From NCBI RefSeq assembly GCF_008329945.1, contig NZ_CP035807.1, positions 2,418,001 through 2,482,000 on the forward strand: 64,000 nucleotides of DNA, written 5' to 3'. A program made the translations under genes and the position numbers. Each line of letters starts with the position of its first letter. The stretch's first letter is position 1. Below, piece after piece: positions 41,726-51,682 of the stretch. The stretch comes from Thiospirochaeta perfilievii. GTDB taxonomy: Bacteria; Spirochaetota; Spirochaetia; DSM-2461. The notes beneath the pieces are model-generated. The model did no database searches, had not been told where the DNA came from, and saw nothing but the letters and a program-made list of their open reading frames with translations.

Positions 41726-42068
41726 TTTTTCCCTCTCTTTTTGAAAAGCTTTCAATTATAGAGTTGGTTTTTACCCAACTACTGTAGAGTTTTTCTCGTA
41801 CCTCTACTCCTAAACTACTTATTTGGTAATACTTTCTAGGTCTGTTATCCGTTGTATCCCAAAAGCTCTCTAGTAACCCCTGTTTATCTAATCTTCTTAA
41901 TAGTGGGTAAAGTGTGTTTTGTTCAATTTCTATACCCTCTCTATTTAGATCGTTAACAAGGGAGTATCCATAACACTTATTTGTTGTATTAAAAAGAACG
42001 GATAAAACTAGAGTTCCTCTTTTTAGCTCTTGATTCAGGTTTTCTATGATCTTTTCTCTCTCTTCCAT
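41712..42068 (-). CDS. PadR-family transcriptional regulator
   Basis: 118 aa. The winged helix covers about 15-90: ELKRGTLVLSVLFNTTNKCY, GYSLVNDLNREGIEIEQNTL, YPLLRRLDKQGLL. A short C-terminal helix follows (EKLYSSWVKTNSIIE). PadR proteins repress by binding palindromes near their own promoter. It is the first gene of a pair with the HAAS membrane protein. Confidence 0.92.
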   Translation of the reverse strand: MEEREKIIENLNQELKRGTLVLSVLFNTTNKCYGYSLVNDLNREGIEIEQNTLYPLLRRLDKQGLLESFWDTTDNRPRKYYQISSLGVEVREKLYSSWVKTNSIIESFSKREGKNGNN

Positions 42069-42141
42069 ACTTTCCCTCTATTTATATAATAGTGTGTGAT
42101 ATACAGTATTGTCAAATAGTAAACAGTGTAAACTAGTAAAG

Positions 42142-42747
42142 TTATGCGATAAACGGATAGCCATCAATATCTTTTTTACAACTCTCCCAATGAATCTTCC
42201 CATTTATCTTTGACTCTACGGCTAGTGCCACAGCTACAGACATAATTTCATGATCATTTTTGGGTTTTATTTTAAATGTATAACCCCTAATCTCTATGGC
42301 TTTTATAAGATTGTTTATTGAAGGTATGGATTTTTTTACCAAAAGAACATCTTCATAATTGTAGTTGTCTAGGGCTAAAAAGGCTCCTGGATGACACTCG
42401 TATAAAATAGGTTTTATATCTAAGAAACTAAATAGTCGAGTTAACCTTATTCCCCTTGATGTTAAGTATATCATTCTACTATAAGTTGGTGGCATAACAC
42501 CTATTTTTGTAAAACCAAAACTATTTAGATAAGTTCTTAAGTCTCTATCTGACTCCCTATATCCTCCTTGTTGAGAGTAGGATAGGGGTGCATCAATTCC
42601 AACGTATTTTGCTTTATGTTTAAAAAGAAAATTAAATAACTCATCATCAGAAAACCCACTATAAACTTTTATGTTCTTATCTTCTATAAATGATATAGCT
42701 GTATCTGTATGGTTTTTAGGGCCTGCTAGATCTATACCTATAATCAT
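42142..42747 (-). CDS. DUF429 family protein
   Basis: 201 aa. MIIGIDLAGPKNHTDTAISF, YVGIDAPLSYS, RDLRTYLNSFGFTKIGVMPP and LYECHPGAFLAL are typical blocks of this family, which has an RNase H/actin-like Asp motif but no assigned function. The ATG overlaps the stop of the upstream PilZ gene by 4 bp, so the two are translationally coupled. Confidence 0.88.
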   Translation of the reverse strand: MIIGIDLAGPKNHTDTAISFIEDKNIKVYSGFSDDELFNFLFKHKAKYVGIDAPLSYSQQGGYRESDRDLRTYLNSFGFTKIGVMPPTYSRMIYLTSRGIRLTRLFSFLDIKPILYECHPGAFLALDNYNYEDVLLVKKSIPSINNLIKAIEIRGYTFKIKPKNDHEIMSVAVALAVESKINGKIHWESCKKDIDGYPFIA

Positions 42748-43550
42748 AGTACTCCTTTTATATTAACCCTTTCAAGGAATTCTGCTATCCACATCTTGTA
42801 AGTAGGGGGAATTAGCTCCTGATTAAAGGTGATTATTATTGTAAATAGATCCTTTCTTGTATTAATATTATCAACCCTTGTAATCTCTCCCATCATTTCT
42901 CCAATTCCATCAAGTCCATTATATTTTATTAATAAAAGGACGCTTGTTTTCTCCTTAAACTCTTTTTTATCCCCTACTATAATTATTTTTGCACTAAATA
43001 TTGATATCTCTGTTAAAATACATCTTCTTCCCTTTCCTGAGATAAATAGAAAATTTTCCATACTATTTCGTAATAATGAGTTGCAATTTTGGTTGTTTAA
43101 TACAAATCGCTCTTCTGCTCTCTTATGTTTATTTTCTTGATCCTGTATATATGTCCCTAAAATACTAATTAGGTCGTTTGGGGCTCTATTTATAAATTCA
43201 AAGGTTGCAAAATAGAGCTCTTGTTCCTGGTTACCATAGGGGACTAAACTTATAATTTTTGAGTTTATATAAAAGACTATATTACTCTTCTCTGTTGGGA
43301 TTTTAAAGCAGTATTTTATTGCTAGGTTATTTCTATTTTTTTTTAAGAATTCTATTTGAAGTGGTGTCAATTTTATTATAATCCTTGAGCTTGTTAGTGA
43401 TGAAGAGTATAAAATAGATGGGAATTTCCTATCCCCAACCTTTAAATATATTTGATCAACTTTTAATCCTAGGGATCTAATAACACTTTGATTAAATGTA
43501 ATATCGTGGTCTTTATGATTATTATATATATCATTTAATCGACGTCTCAT
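42744..43550 (-). CDS. PilZ-domain c-di-GMP receptor (spirochaete type)
   Basis: 268 aa. An N-terminal PilZN-like domain covers about 1-140. A PilZ domain follows with HKRAEERFVLN (RxxxR-type c-di-GMP motif) at about 143 and ISIFSAKIIIVGD, which corresponds to the (D/N)xSxxG part in modified form (no Gly). The degenerate second motif could weaken binding. It would act as a cytoplasmic c-di-GMP effector, possibly on motility. It sits upstream of DUF429 and divergent from the chemotaxis receptor gene. Other c-di-GMP genes in the window are at 30849 and 34331. Confidence 0.75.
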   Translation of the reverse strand: MRRRLNDIYNNHKDHDITFNQSVIRSLGLKVDQIYLKVGDRKFPSILYSSSLTSSRIIIKLTPLQIEFLKKNRNNLAIKYCFKIPTEKSNIVFYINSKIISLVPYGNQEQELYFATFEFINRAPNDLISILGTYIQDQENKHKRAEERFVLNNQNCNSLLRNSMENFLFISGKGRRCILTEISIFSAKIIIVGDKKEFKEKTSVLLLIKYNGLDGIGEMMGEITRVDNINTRKDLFTIIITFNQELIPPTYKMWIAEFLERVNIKGVL

Positions 43551-43672
43551 TAAGTAATTCTATAACTAAAAATAGGTATATACAACAAAAATGAATCTGT
43601 ATCTTATATTTAAAAAAATATTTGAATTACTAACATTTGTAGTTTAAAATTCTAAAGGATAGGAGTATGTAA

Positions 43673-45274
43673 ATGAAGATAAGTGAAATATATAAAGATA
43701 GTAGTTATGAGATAAGTATGAAGGCACAAATGTTAGGTATAATTGAGATAGGATTAATATGCTCTCTTTTCCCTGTATTAATATTAAACTTTGTTTCTAA
43801 AAATTTTATGAATGTAACTTTGTTTGTTATTGTTTTATTTCTACTAATATACTCCTTTATCAGTTTAAAAAAGGGGAAATATAATAGATCAAGTAAGGTA
43901 ACTGTAATAAGTGTAGCGGTTATTCTTCTTTTATCAGCTGTTTTAGGTAAAATATCTGGGGAGCAGCATTTTTATGCCCAAGCTGGAACAGGGGTTTTAA
44001 TAATACTTCTTTCATCTATTTTTATTCTTAGTAACCGAATTAATTATATTGTTGTATTTACTTATTCTGCTCACATTATAATTGATATCCTACGTAGAAT
44101 TATTAACAATGAGTATACCGAGTTAACTAGATCATTATCCCAGCAGTTAGTAGCACCTATTGTCATTTATGTTCTAAGTGTTCTAATTCTTATAAATTAT
44201 AAAAAAATTGTTAAAGGTGTTATAGATAAAACCCTCCTAGAGATAGAAAATGGTAAAGTTCGTGAGACTTTATTAAAGGATATAATTACAAAATCAAATG
44301 ATCAGCTGTCTAAAACAGATAGTATTTCAAAAAATATAGAGACTTCAAGGCTCTCTTTAAGTGGTATAAATGAGAGTGTTAGCTCTGTAAAAGGTAAGGT
44401 TGTCTCCCTAAATGATAAATTTTCTATTTCTGAGGACTCCCTAATGCAAATCTCTGATAGTTTAAACAGGTTAGATCAAATATCAGATAGCCAAGCATCA
44501 CACATTGTAGAGACAAGCGCTGCATTAGAAGAGATGGTCGCCTCCATAAAAAATGTATCCGCCATTATAAATAATAAGATGAGTTCAGTATCAAAACTTT
44601 TATCAACTGCTGAAAACGGTGCTAAGGTTATAACTAAAACAAATAAATCCTTTCAAACTGTTATAGACCATATAGATAGTATAACAGAGATGACAACTAT
44701 TATATCTAAAATATCAAGCCAAACTAACTTATTAGCTATGAACGCAGCTATTGAGGCAGCCCATGCTGGGGATTCCGGAAAAGGTTTTGCAGTTGTTGCA
44801 GATGAAGTTAGAAAACTTGCAGAATCTAGTGCTGTTAATGTAAAAACAATAAGCGAGACTTTAAAAGACCTTGTAAAAGCTATAAAGGATACTGATAATA
44901 ATGTAAAGAATAGTGGAGAAGCTTTTGTATCAATAAGTTCAGAAGTTAAGGATGTTAGTTCTGCTATGCATGAAATAGATCAGAGTGTTAGGGAACTCTC
45001 GGTTGGTAGCGATGAGATATTAACAGCAACATCAGGATTAAATGAGTTAACAAGTAATGTAAAAGAAGCTGTTAATGTTGTTAAGGTTAACGATGATACT
45101 GTTTCTAAAAACTTTGCAGATATGGGAAGCTTTGTAATTACCCTAAATAATAATATGGATGAGATAAATTCTAAAAGCTCTAATATTAGCATTGAAATGG
45201 ATGGACTTAAGGATTTAGCCGATGACCTTAATCAGGTAGCTAACAAACTTGGAGAAGAGCTTAAATCTATCTAA
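43673..45274 (+). CDS. Methyl-accepting chemotaxis protein
   Basis: 533 aa. The N-terminal about 200 residues hold six membrane helices with almost no periplasmic domain, so it likely senses inside the membrane or from within. The signalling hairpin tip [20 protein letters not shown], then [21 protein letters not shown], is unmistakable (about 342-380), with coiled coils on both sides. It acts with CheA/CheW to control flagella. AGGAG precedes the ATG. It is monocistronic and ends close to the MarR operators. Confidence 0.95.
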   Translation: MKISEIYKDSSYEISMKAQMLGIIEIGLICSLFPVLILNFVSKNFMNVTLFVIVLFLLIYSFISLKKGKYNRSSKVTVISVAVILLLSAVLGKISGEQHFYAQAGTGVLIILLSSIFILSNRINYIVVFTYSAHIIIDILRRIINNEYTELTRSLSQQLVAPIVIYVLSVLILINYKKIVKGVIDKTLLEIENGKVRETLLKDIITKSNDQLSKTDSISKNIETSRLSLSGINESVSSVKGKVVSLNDKFSISEDSLMQISDSLNRLDQISDSQASHIVETSAALEEMVASIKNVSAIINNKMSSVSKLLSTAENGAKVITKTNKSFQTVIDHIDSITEMTTIISKISSQTNLLAMNAAIEAAHAGDSGKGFAVVADEVRKLAESSAVNVKTISETLKDLVKAIKDTDNNVKNSGEAFVSISSEVKDVSSAMHEIDQSVRELSVGSDEILTATSGLNELTSNVKEAVNVVKVNDDTVSKNFADMGSFVITLNNNMDEINSKSSNISIEMDGLKDLADDLNQVANKLGEELKSI

Positions 45275-45310
45275 AAAAATCATAAATTATCAATTAATCT
45301 ACTCAATTAG

Positions 45311-45353
45311 GTTGCATAAGCAACTTTTACTCTATATAGTTGCATAAGCAACT
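45311..45353 (+). promoter_or_regulatory. Twin palindromic operators of the MarR/MATE operon
   Basis: GTTGC-ATAA-GCAAC occurs twice (45311-45324, and 45339-45352 within AGTTGC...GCAACT), 28 bp apart. The second ends 14 bp before the MarR start codon. Both are perfect dyads in the same orientation, typical for MarR dimers that repress their own operon. Confidence 0.75.
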
Positions 45354-45366
45354 ATTTGGGGTTTTT

Positions 45367-45801
45367 ATGGAGAAAAAAAAGATTATAGGAAGGGATATTT
45401 CTATCCTTCACAGACATAAAAATAGGTATGGAGATACGGTCTTTAAGGAATTTAATCTAAATAATACCCAGGCCGAGGCTCTTTTATATTTAAACAGATT
45501 TCCTGGGGCAAATTTAAAGGAGATAAATAACTATTTTATGATTAACAAGGCTTCGATTACAAAAATTGTTAACCATTTAGAGATTTTAGGTTATGTAAGC
45601 CGTAGGTACAACAAACAGGATAAGAGAGAGTGTGGTGTATATTTAACAGATTCTGGTATTGAATTGATTCCAGAACTGATTAATAGACTTCAAAAATGGG
45701 AAAATATGTTGCTTAGTAACATTGAAAGTAGAGATGTAGAGAAGCTTCGGGATCTTCTATTCCAAATGGTAGAAAATATAACAGTAATGGGGTTAAAATG
45801 A
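45367..45801 (+). CDS. MarR-family transcriptional regulator
   Basis: 144 aa from the ATG at 45367 (GGGG-type site at 45357-45361). The open frame also has a TTG at 45340, but that lies inside the second operator and lacks a ribosome-binding site. The winged helix-turn-helix reads NNTQAEALLYLNRFPGANLK, FMINKASITKIVNHLEILGY, VSRRYNKQDKRECGVYLTDS. Such proteins release DNA on binding small aromatic compounds. The MATE efflux gene follows with a 4-bp overlap. Confidence 0.9.
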   Translation: MEKKKIIGRDISILHRHKNRYGDTVFKEFNLNNTQAEALLYLNRFPGANLKEINNYFMINKASITKIVNHLEILGYVSRRYNKQDKRECGVYLTDSGIELIPELINRLQKWENMLLSNIESRDVEKLRDLLFQMVENITVMGLK

Positions 45802-47168
45802 ATAAAAAAACAGAAAAACTTGGTAATATGGATGTTAAAATATTAATATTAAAAATGGCTCTGCCTGCAATGATATCTATGATAGTTCAGGCTCTTTATA
45901 ATATAGTAGATAGTATCTTTGTTGCAAGAATATCTGAGAAAGCATTAACAGCTCTATCCCTTGCATTCCCTATTCAGATGATAATTGTATCGATATTTGT
46001 AGGCCTAGGGGTTGGAGTAAACTCATATATTTCTAGGAAACTAGGTGAGGGTAAGAAGGATGAAGCTATAAATACAGCTGAACATGGACTTTTAATTGGA
46101 ATAGCAATTTGGAGTCTACTTGCTATATCTTCATTTATTTTGCCTAAGTTCTTTTTTAAGCTTTTTACAGATGATCCAGTAATTATTAAATACTCTGTCC
46201 AGTATACAAGAATTGTGATGTTATTTTCATTTGGAAGTATACTAACCGAGGTTTGTATGAACATTTTAAGGGCTACAGGGGATATGATTAGCTCTATGAA
46301 GATTCAGCTACTAGGAGCTCTAATAAATATTATTTTAGATCCAATTTTTATATTTGGATTTCTTTTTATTCCTGCTTTAGGTGTTACAGGAGCTGCTATA
46401 GCAACTGTAATAGGACAGTTATGTGCTATGGCATTTGCACTAACCCTAGTATTAAAAAACAAGAAAGGTTTAGAGCTGGATTTTAGTAAGTTTAAGTATA
46501 GTTTAAATATAACTAAAGAGATCTTTAGAGTTGGAGTCCCTGCAATTTTTATGCAACTGTTAGGATCATTTATGTTAACTGGTCTTAATTTAATACTAGC
46601 TGGAATATCCTCAACATCCGTAGCTGTTTTTGGGGCTTATTTTAAGCTGCAATCCTTTATCTATATGCCTGTTTTTGGCTTGAACCAAGGGATGATGCCT
46701 GTAGTAGGGTATAACTATGGAGCAAAAAAGTATGATAGGGTAGCCTCTGCTGTAAAGTATAGCGTAATCTATGCTGCAGTAATAATGTTATTTGGTTTTA
46801 TACTTTTTCAACTCTTTCCAAGACCTCTTTTAGCACTCTTTAATAGCTCTGAACAAATGTATGAAATAGGGGTTGTTTGCCTTAGAACAATAAGTTATGG
46901 ATTTATATTCTCCGCGGGAGGAATAGTTTTATCAACACTCTTTCAAGCCTTAGGAAAGGGGTCAATAAGTCTTTTTCTATCTTTTGCTAGACAGATTATA
47001 TTTTTACTCCCTCTAGCCTTTGTTTTTAGTAGGATAATGGGAGTACAAGGAGTATGGTTAGCCTTTCCTATATCGGAAATATTATCACTGTTCATAGCTA
47101 TCTTTTTTACCTTTAAGGTTTTTAAGGGTATGGGAGAGGGGTCTTTTGTTAAAAAAAAGTATGCATAA
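45798..47168 (+). CDS. MATE family multidrug efflux transporter
   Basis: 456 aa with twelve membrane helices. ILKMALPAMISMIVQALYNI, DSIFVARISEKALTALSLAF and the second-half repeat FRVGVPAIFMQLLGSFMLTG are characteristic of the DinF/NorM-type MATE carriers, driven by Na+ or H+. GLNQGMMPVVGYNYGAKKYD is a family block. It overlaps the MarR gene by 4 bp, which makes it the obvious regulated partner. Confidence 0.95.
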   Translation: MNKKTEKLGNMDVKILILKMALPAMISMIVQALYNIVDSIFVARISEKALTALSLAFPIQMIIVSIFVGLGVGVNSYISRKLGEGKKDEAINTAEHGLLIGIAIWSLLAISSFILPKFFFKLFTDDPVIIKYSVQYTRIVMLFSFGSILTEVCMNILRATGDMISSMKIQLLGALINIILDPIFIFGFLFIPALGVTGAAIATVIGQLCAMAFALTLVLKNKKGLELDFSKFKYSLNITKEIFRVGVPAIFMQLLGSFMLTGLNLILAGISSTSVAVFGAYFKLQSFIYMPVFGLNQGMMPVVGYNYGAKKYDRVASAVKYSVIYAAVIMLFGFILFQLFPRPLLALFNSSEQMYEIGVVCLRTISYGFIFSAGGIVLSTLFQALGKGSISLFLSFARQIIFLLPLAFVFSRIMGVQGVWLAFPISEILSLFIAIFFTFKVFKGMGEGSFVKKKYA

Positions 47169-47236
47169 ATATTATGTTTAACCCTAGCAACAAAAAGATT
47201 ATGGCTTTATGAATTACTAAATGTTAAAATATATAT

Positions 47237-48112
47237 ATGAATACTAGAGCCCTACAATGTTTTATTAAGGTTTATGAAAAAAAGAGTATAACCGCAGCAG
47301 CTAAAGAGATATACATCTCTCCCCAGGGGCTTAGTAAAATTATTAAGCAACTGGAGATAGAGCTTGAAACAGAGCTCTTTTTTCGTGGCTCCCATGGTAT
47401 GGAGTCTACAGAGTCTGGTGAGTTACTCTATGCTAGGGCTAGGCATATTTGTTATCTAATGGAAGATATAAAAAAAGAGATAGGGATTATAAATGGAAGT
47501 CGAGGTGCTTTAAATGTAATTGTTTCAGCATCTGCTACCTTTTTTATTCCGCTAGATTTAATATATTCATTTTCCGATGAGCATCCAAATCAACAATTAA
47601 AAATACAAGACCACCCAGATAGCTTCCCTATAAATGATCTATTCCAAGAACAGGCTGATGTAGGCATTATTATATGTCATGAGGGGATAGATAATTGTAA
47701 TTATAACCTACTTCATAGGGGAGAGATTGTCTTAGTTGTTTCTAAGGACCATCCTTTTGCTATAAAAGATGAGGTCTCTATAACAGATCTGGAGAACGAA
47801 ATGCTTGTTTTAAAGGCAATTGACTCTGGTAAAGATCATATATTAATCGAGAAGTGTTTAGACCTTGGTATAACTCCAGTAATTAAACATGAGAGTGAGA
47901 GTCTATCTACAATACACCATCTGTGTGAGAGTCAGAATGTTGTTGGTGTATCAATAGACTTTGTTGAGGATAAAATTTCTAATGATAGGATTAGAGTTAT
48001 TAGACTTAAAGAGGTTCTTCCAGTAAACTTGTATTTTATATCAAAAAATCGTGAAGTAGAAAACAGATCTATAAAGCTCTTTTATGACTACTTAAAACAG
48101 AGTAAGGGTTAG
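47237..48112 (+). CDS. LysR-family transcriptional regulator
   Basis: 291 aa. The N-terminal HTH reads MNTRALQCFIKVYEKKSITA, AAKEIYISPQGLSKIIKQLE, followed by the LysR linker helix. The substrate-binding domain covers about 90-290. It is unusual in that it is not divergent from its likely target: its last codon overlaps the GTG of the GH3 gene by 1 bp, so both are read from one message. Ligand unknown; a sugar or glycoside signal is possible from context. Confidence 0.9.
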   Translation: MNTRALQCFIKVYEKKSITAAAKEIYISPQGLSKIIKQLEIELETELFFRGSHGMESTESGELLYARARHICYLMEDIKKEIGIINGSRGALNVIVSASATFFIPLDLIYSFSDEHPNQQLKIQDHPDSFPINDLFQEQADVGIIICHEGIDNCNYNLLHRGEIVLVVSKDHPFAIKDEVSITDLENEMLVLKAIDSGKDHILIEKCLDLGITPVIKHESESLSTIHHLCESQNVVGVSIDFVEDKISNDRIRVIRLKEVLPVNLYFISKNREVENRSIKLFYDYLKQSKG

Positions 48113-50532
48113 TGAATAATTGTATGGGTAAGTTAAAGTATATAGAATTAATAGATAAAATGACCTTAGAGGAAAAAGCATCTTTAATGTCTGGTAAGGA
48201 TTATTGGCAATCCCAGGATATTGAACATTTAGGCATATTTAGTATGTTTTTAGCCGATGGTCCCCATGGTATTAGAAAACAGGCTGTATCATCCCAGCAG
48301 ATGGGGTTAAATAGGGGAATCCCTGCTACTTGTTACCCTACAGAAGCAACAGTAGCCAATAGTTGGAACGAGGATTTAGGTGAGTGGGTTGGATCTTACC
48401 TTGGAAAAGAGGCTGTATCACAAAAAGTAAATGTTTTATTAGGCCCTGGACTTAATATGAAAAGGAACCCTCTGTGTGGAAGGAACTTTGAATACTTTAG
48501 TGAAGACCCTTTCTTAGCAGGAAAACTGGCTGCCGCCTATGTCAGGGGGATTCAATCCCAGGGGATCTCTGCCTGTGTGAAGCACTTTTGTGCAAAAAAT
48601 CAGGAAGAGAGAAGTATGTCTATTGATACGATAATTGATGAACGTGCCTTAAGGGAGATCTATTTAACAGCTTTTGAGATTGCAGTAAAAGAGGGTAGTA
48701 CAAAGGCCCTTATGTCCTCTTATAATAAGTTAAACGGTACATACACAAATGAAAATACCCATATTATGCTAGATATTCTTAGGGGTGAATGGGACTATTC
48801 TGGTTGTGTTATTACCGACTGGGGTGGAAGTAACGATAGGGTTAAAGGACTAATTGCAGGTAATGAGTTAGAGATGCCTTCTAACAATGGAGAGACTGAT
48901 CGAATAATTGTTAATGCTGTTAAAAGTGGAGAACTTGATGAGGCTATTTTAGATAGTTGTGTTGATAGACTTTTAGATTTGACTTTTACTACCGAGAAGA
49001 TATTTGATAAGGGGCATGTCTCCTTTGATATAGAGAAGCATCATAGGATTTCCCAGAAAATGGCTGAAGAGTCTATTGTCTTATTAAAAAATGATGAAGG
49101 AATACTCCCTATTAACTTTGATAAAAAAGTCGCAGTAATTGGAGACTTTGCCAGGGATGCAAGGTACCAAGGTTCCGGTTCTTCTAGGGTTAATCCTACT
49201 ATTTTAGACTCTACTCTTGAGTGTTTTGATGAATCTGGTATTAGAAGTGTAGGTTATGCTCCTGGATTTAAAAGATATGGTCAGTGTAGTAAAAAACTTA
49301 TGAAGGAAGCATGTGACTTAGCTACAAAAGCAAATGTTGTACTACTCTACCTAGGTTTAGATGAGGCAACTGAGACCCAAGGATTAGATCGAACCAGTAT
49401 GAGTCTCCCTAGAAATCAAGTTGATCTATTAGAACAATTATATAGTGTAAATAAAAATATTGTTGTTATTTTATCAAGTGGTGCGGCAATAGAGATGCCG
49501 TGGATCGGAATGGCTAAGGGGTTATTACATGGATATCTAGGTGGTCAAGCTGGGGCCAGGGCAATTCTAAGAGTAATATCTGGGGATGTTAACCCATCAG
49601 GTAAATTAGCTGAGACATATCCTATTAATTATATAGATGTTCCATCATCAACAAACTTTCCAGGAAAAGAGGTCTCTGTTGAGTATAGAGAGTCACTTTT
49701 TATTGGATATAGATATTTTGATACTAATAATATAGATGTTCTATTTCCATTTGGTTTTGGGCTTAGTTACACAACCTTTGAATATTCTAATCTAAGGGTT
49801 GAGGAAGACTGTGTACTCTTTGATGTAACTAATAGTGGTGCGTATCCTGGAATGGAGATCTGCCAACTATATATCGGTTGTGAGTCTAAACTTATTTTTA
49901 GACCAAAGAAGGAGTTAAAAGGTTTCAAAAAAATATTTATCAATCCAGGGGACACTAAGAGGGTTAGAATCCCCTTTGATGATAAGACCTTTAGATACTT
50001 TAATATTAAAACAGATAGTTGGGAGATTGAGAGTTCTAATTATAATGTTTTTATAGGTGCTTCTATTAGTGATATTAGGTTAACAGGAAGTTTATATGTT
50101 CTAGGAACTGATGCTCCTCTTCCTTATAATAGTGTTGATCTTCCATCATATTTTAATGGGAGGGTTGGAAATGTTAGTAGTTCTGAGTTTGAGAAACTTC
50201 TTGGTTACAAGCCTCCTGAATCAAAATGGGATAGAAAAAAGGATTTAGAGTATAATGATACCTTATCCCAGTGTAGATATGCTCGTAGTTTATTGGCTCG
50301 GTTTGCCTACTGGTGTATTGTTTTTACCCACTGGTTTCTAAAAAAGATATCTAGAAGAAATGAAGCTAACTTAATAATGATGTCTGTTTACAATATGCCT
50401 TTTAGAGGTATTGCAAGAATGACTGGTGGCTCTATAAGTATGGGAATGTTAGATGGTATTCTGTTAATAGTTAATGGGCATTTTTTTAAAGGTATTAATA
50501 AATTTTTAAAAGAGAGAAAGAAAAATAGATGA
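48112..50532 (+). CDS. GH3 family beta-glycosidase (cytosolic)
   Basis: 806 aa, no signal peptide. LADGPHGIRKQ, GRNFEYFSEDPFLAGKLAAA and VKHFCAKNQEE lead to the nucleophile Asp236 in CVITDWGGSND. The GH3 C-terminal domain (ESIVLLKNDEGILPINF) follows, then a fibronectin III-like domain (FPFGFGLSYTTFEYSNLRV, GFKKIFINPGDTKRV). A C-terminal helical extension of about 90 residues ends YNMPFRGIARMTGGSISMGM. It would hydrolyse beta-glucosides or related sugars in the cytoplasm. The start is GTG at 48112, overlapping lysR by 1 bp; an ATG at 48124 is an alternative. The next gene, glf, overlaps by 4 bp. The paralogue at 58473 has the same build. Confidence 0.93.
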   Translation: MNNCMGKLKYIELIDKMTLEEKASLMSGKDYWQSQDIEHLGIFSMFLADGPHGIRKQAVSSQQMGLNRGIPATCYPTEATVANSWNEDLGEWVGSYLGKEAVSQKVNVLLGPGLNMKRNPLCGRNFEYFSEDPFLAGKLAAAYVRGIQSQGISACVKHFCAKNQEERSMSIDTIIDERALREIYLTAFEIAVKEGSTKALMSSYNKLNGTYTNENTHIMLDILRGEWDYSGCVITDWGGSNDRVKGLIAGNELEMPSNNGETDRIIVNAVKSGELDEAILDSCVDRLLDLTFTTEKIFDKGHVSFDIEKHHRISQKMAEESIVLLKNDEGILPINFDKKVAVIGDFARDARYQGSGSSRVNPTILDSTLECFDESGIRSVGYAPGFKRYGQCSKKLMKEACDLATKANVVLLYLGLDEATETQGLDRTSMSLPRNQVDLLEQLYSVNKNIVVILSSGAAIEMPWIGMAKGLLHGYLGGQAGARAILRVISGDVNPSGKLAETYPINYIDVPSSTNFPGKEVSVEYRESLFIGYRYFDTNNIDVLFPFGFGLSYTTFEYSNLRVEEDCVLFDVTNSGAYPGMEICQLYIGCESKLIFRPKKELKGFKKIFINPGDTKRVRIPFDDKTFRYFNIKTDSWEIESSNYNVFIGASISDIRLTGSLYVLGTDAPLPYNSVDLPSYFNGRVGNVSSSEFEKLLGYKPPESKWDRKKDLEYNDTLSQCRYARSLLARFAYWCIVFTHWFLKKISRRNEANLIMMSVYNMPFRGIARMTGGSISMGMLDGILLIVNGHFFKGINKFLKERKKNR

Positions 50533-51629
50533 AAGAGTATGATTTTTTAATTGTTGGCTCTGGTCTCTATGGCGCAGTGTTAGGGCATGAGCTTAAAAGA
50601 GCTGGAAAAAAATGCTTAGTTATTGATAAAAGGGAACATATTGGTGGAAATATCTATACAGAAAAAAGTCATGATATTTATGTTCATAAATATGGAGCCC
50701 ACATATTTCATACTAATAATAAGAGTGTTTGGCACTATATAAATAGGTTTTCTGAGTTTAATAGATATATAAATAGTCCTATTGCAAACTACAACGGGGA
50801 GATTTATAACCTACCATTTAATATGAATACCTTTTATCAGATGTGGGGAGTCTCAAAGCCTGAAGATGCAAAAAAAATTATAGAGGATCAGCAAAAAAGT
50901 GACTTCTTTGATAATCCTAAAAACCTAAAAGAGCAGGCTATAAATTTAGTTGGTAAGGATATATATAAGAAACTAATAGAGGGATACACCCAGAAACAGT
51001 GGGGTAGACCATGTGAGGAGCTTCCAACCTTTATTATTAAAAGACTTCCTGTTCGTTATACATATGATAATAACTATTTTAACTCAAAATATCAGGGAAT
51101 TCCTGAGTATGGTTATACTAAAATAATAGAGAGTATGTTAGAAGGGATTGAGGTTAAACTTAATACAGACTACTTAGAGAAGAGGGAGTATTGGGATAAC
51201 ATAGCTACAAAGGTGATCTACACTGGTCCAATAGATGGTTATTTTGATTATAAATTAGGGGCTCTTGAGTATAGAAAGGTAAGTTTTGATACTAAGGTTT
51301 TAGATAAAAGTAATTTCCAGGGGAATGCTGTGGTCAATTATACAGATTCACAAACTCCATATACAAGAATTATTGAGCATAAACACTTTAACTTTATAGA
51401 GTCTGATAAAACTGTTATTAGTTATGAGTACAGTGATGAGTGGTCTATAGGGGATGAACCTTACTACCCTGTTAATGATGAAAAAAATAATATGCTATAT
51501 CTAAGGTATAAAGAGCTTGGAGATAGGATAGAAAACTTAATCTTTGGTGGAAGGTTAGGTGAGTATAAGTATTACGATATGGATGTAACTATTGAGTCTG
51601 CTTTAAAAAAAGCTAAAGAGTTAATATAA
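50529..51629 (+). CDS. glf: UDP-galactopyranose mutase
   Basis: 366 aa. FAD motif DFLIVGSGLYGAVLGHELKR, then DKREHIGGNIYTE and HKYGAHIFHTNNKSVWHYIN. Substrate loop EGYTQKQWGRPCEELP and RLPVRYTYDNNYFNSKYQGI are strongly conserved. It converts UDP-galactopyranose to UDP-galactofuranose, the donor for galactofuranose in surface glycans. Its ATG overlaps the GH3 stop codon (ATGA), so both proteins come from one message. A bidirectional terminator follows. Confidence 0.97.
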   Translation: MKEYDFLIVGSGLYGAVLGHELKRAGKKCLVIDKREHIGGNIYTEKSHDIYVHKYGAHIFHTNNKSVWHYINRFSEFNRYINSPIANYNGEIYNLPFNMNTFYQMWGVSKPEDAKKIIEDQQKSDFFDNPKNLKEQAINLVGKDIYKKLIEGYTQKQWGRPCEELPTFIIKRLPVRYTYDNNYFNSKYQGIPEYGYTKIIESMLEGIEVKLNTDYLEKREYWDNIATKVIYTGPIDGYFDYKLGALEYRKVSFDTKVLDKSNFQGNAVVNYTDSQTPYTRIIEHKHFNFIESDKTVISYEYSDEWSIGDEPYYPVNDEKNNMLYLRYKELGDRIENLIFGGRLGEYKYYDMDVTIESALKKAKELI

Positions 51630-51635
51630 AAAAAA

Positions 51636-51677
51636 GGCTGTTGAAAGTCATAATGACTTTTACAACAGCCCCTTTTT
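51636..51677. terminator. Long bidirectional terminator between glf and a GH3 gene
   Basis: GGCTGTTG and AAAGTCA (51636-51650) pair with TGACTTT and CAACAGCC (51654-51670). An A-run lies before it and CTTTTTATT after, so it serves both convergent genes. Confidence 0.92.
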
Positions 51678-51682
51678 ATTTA

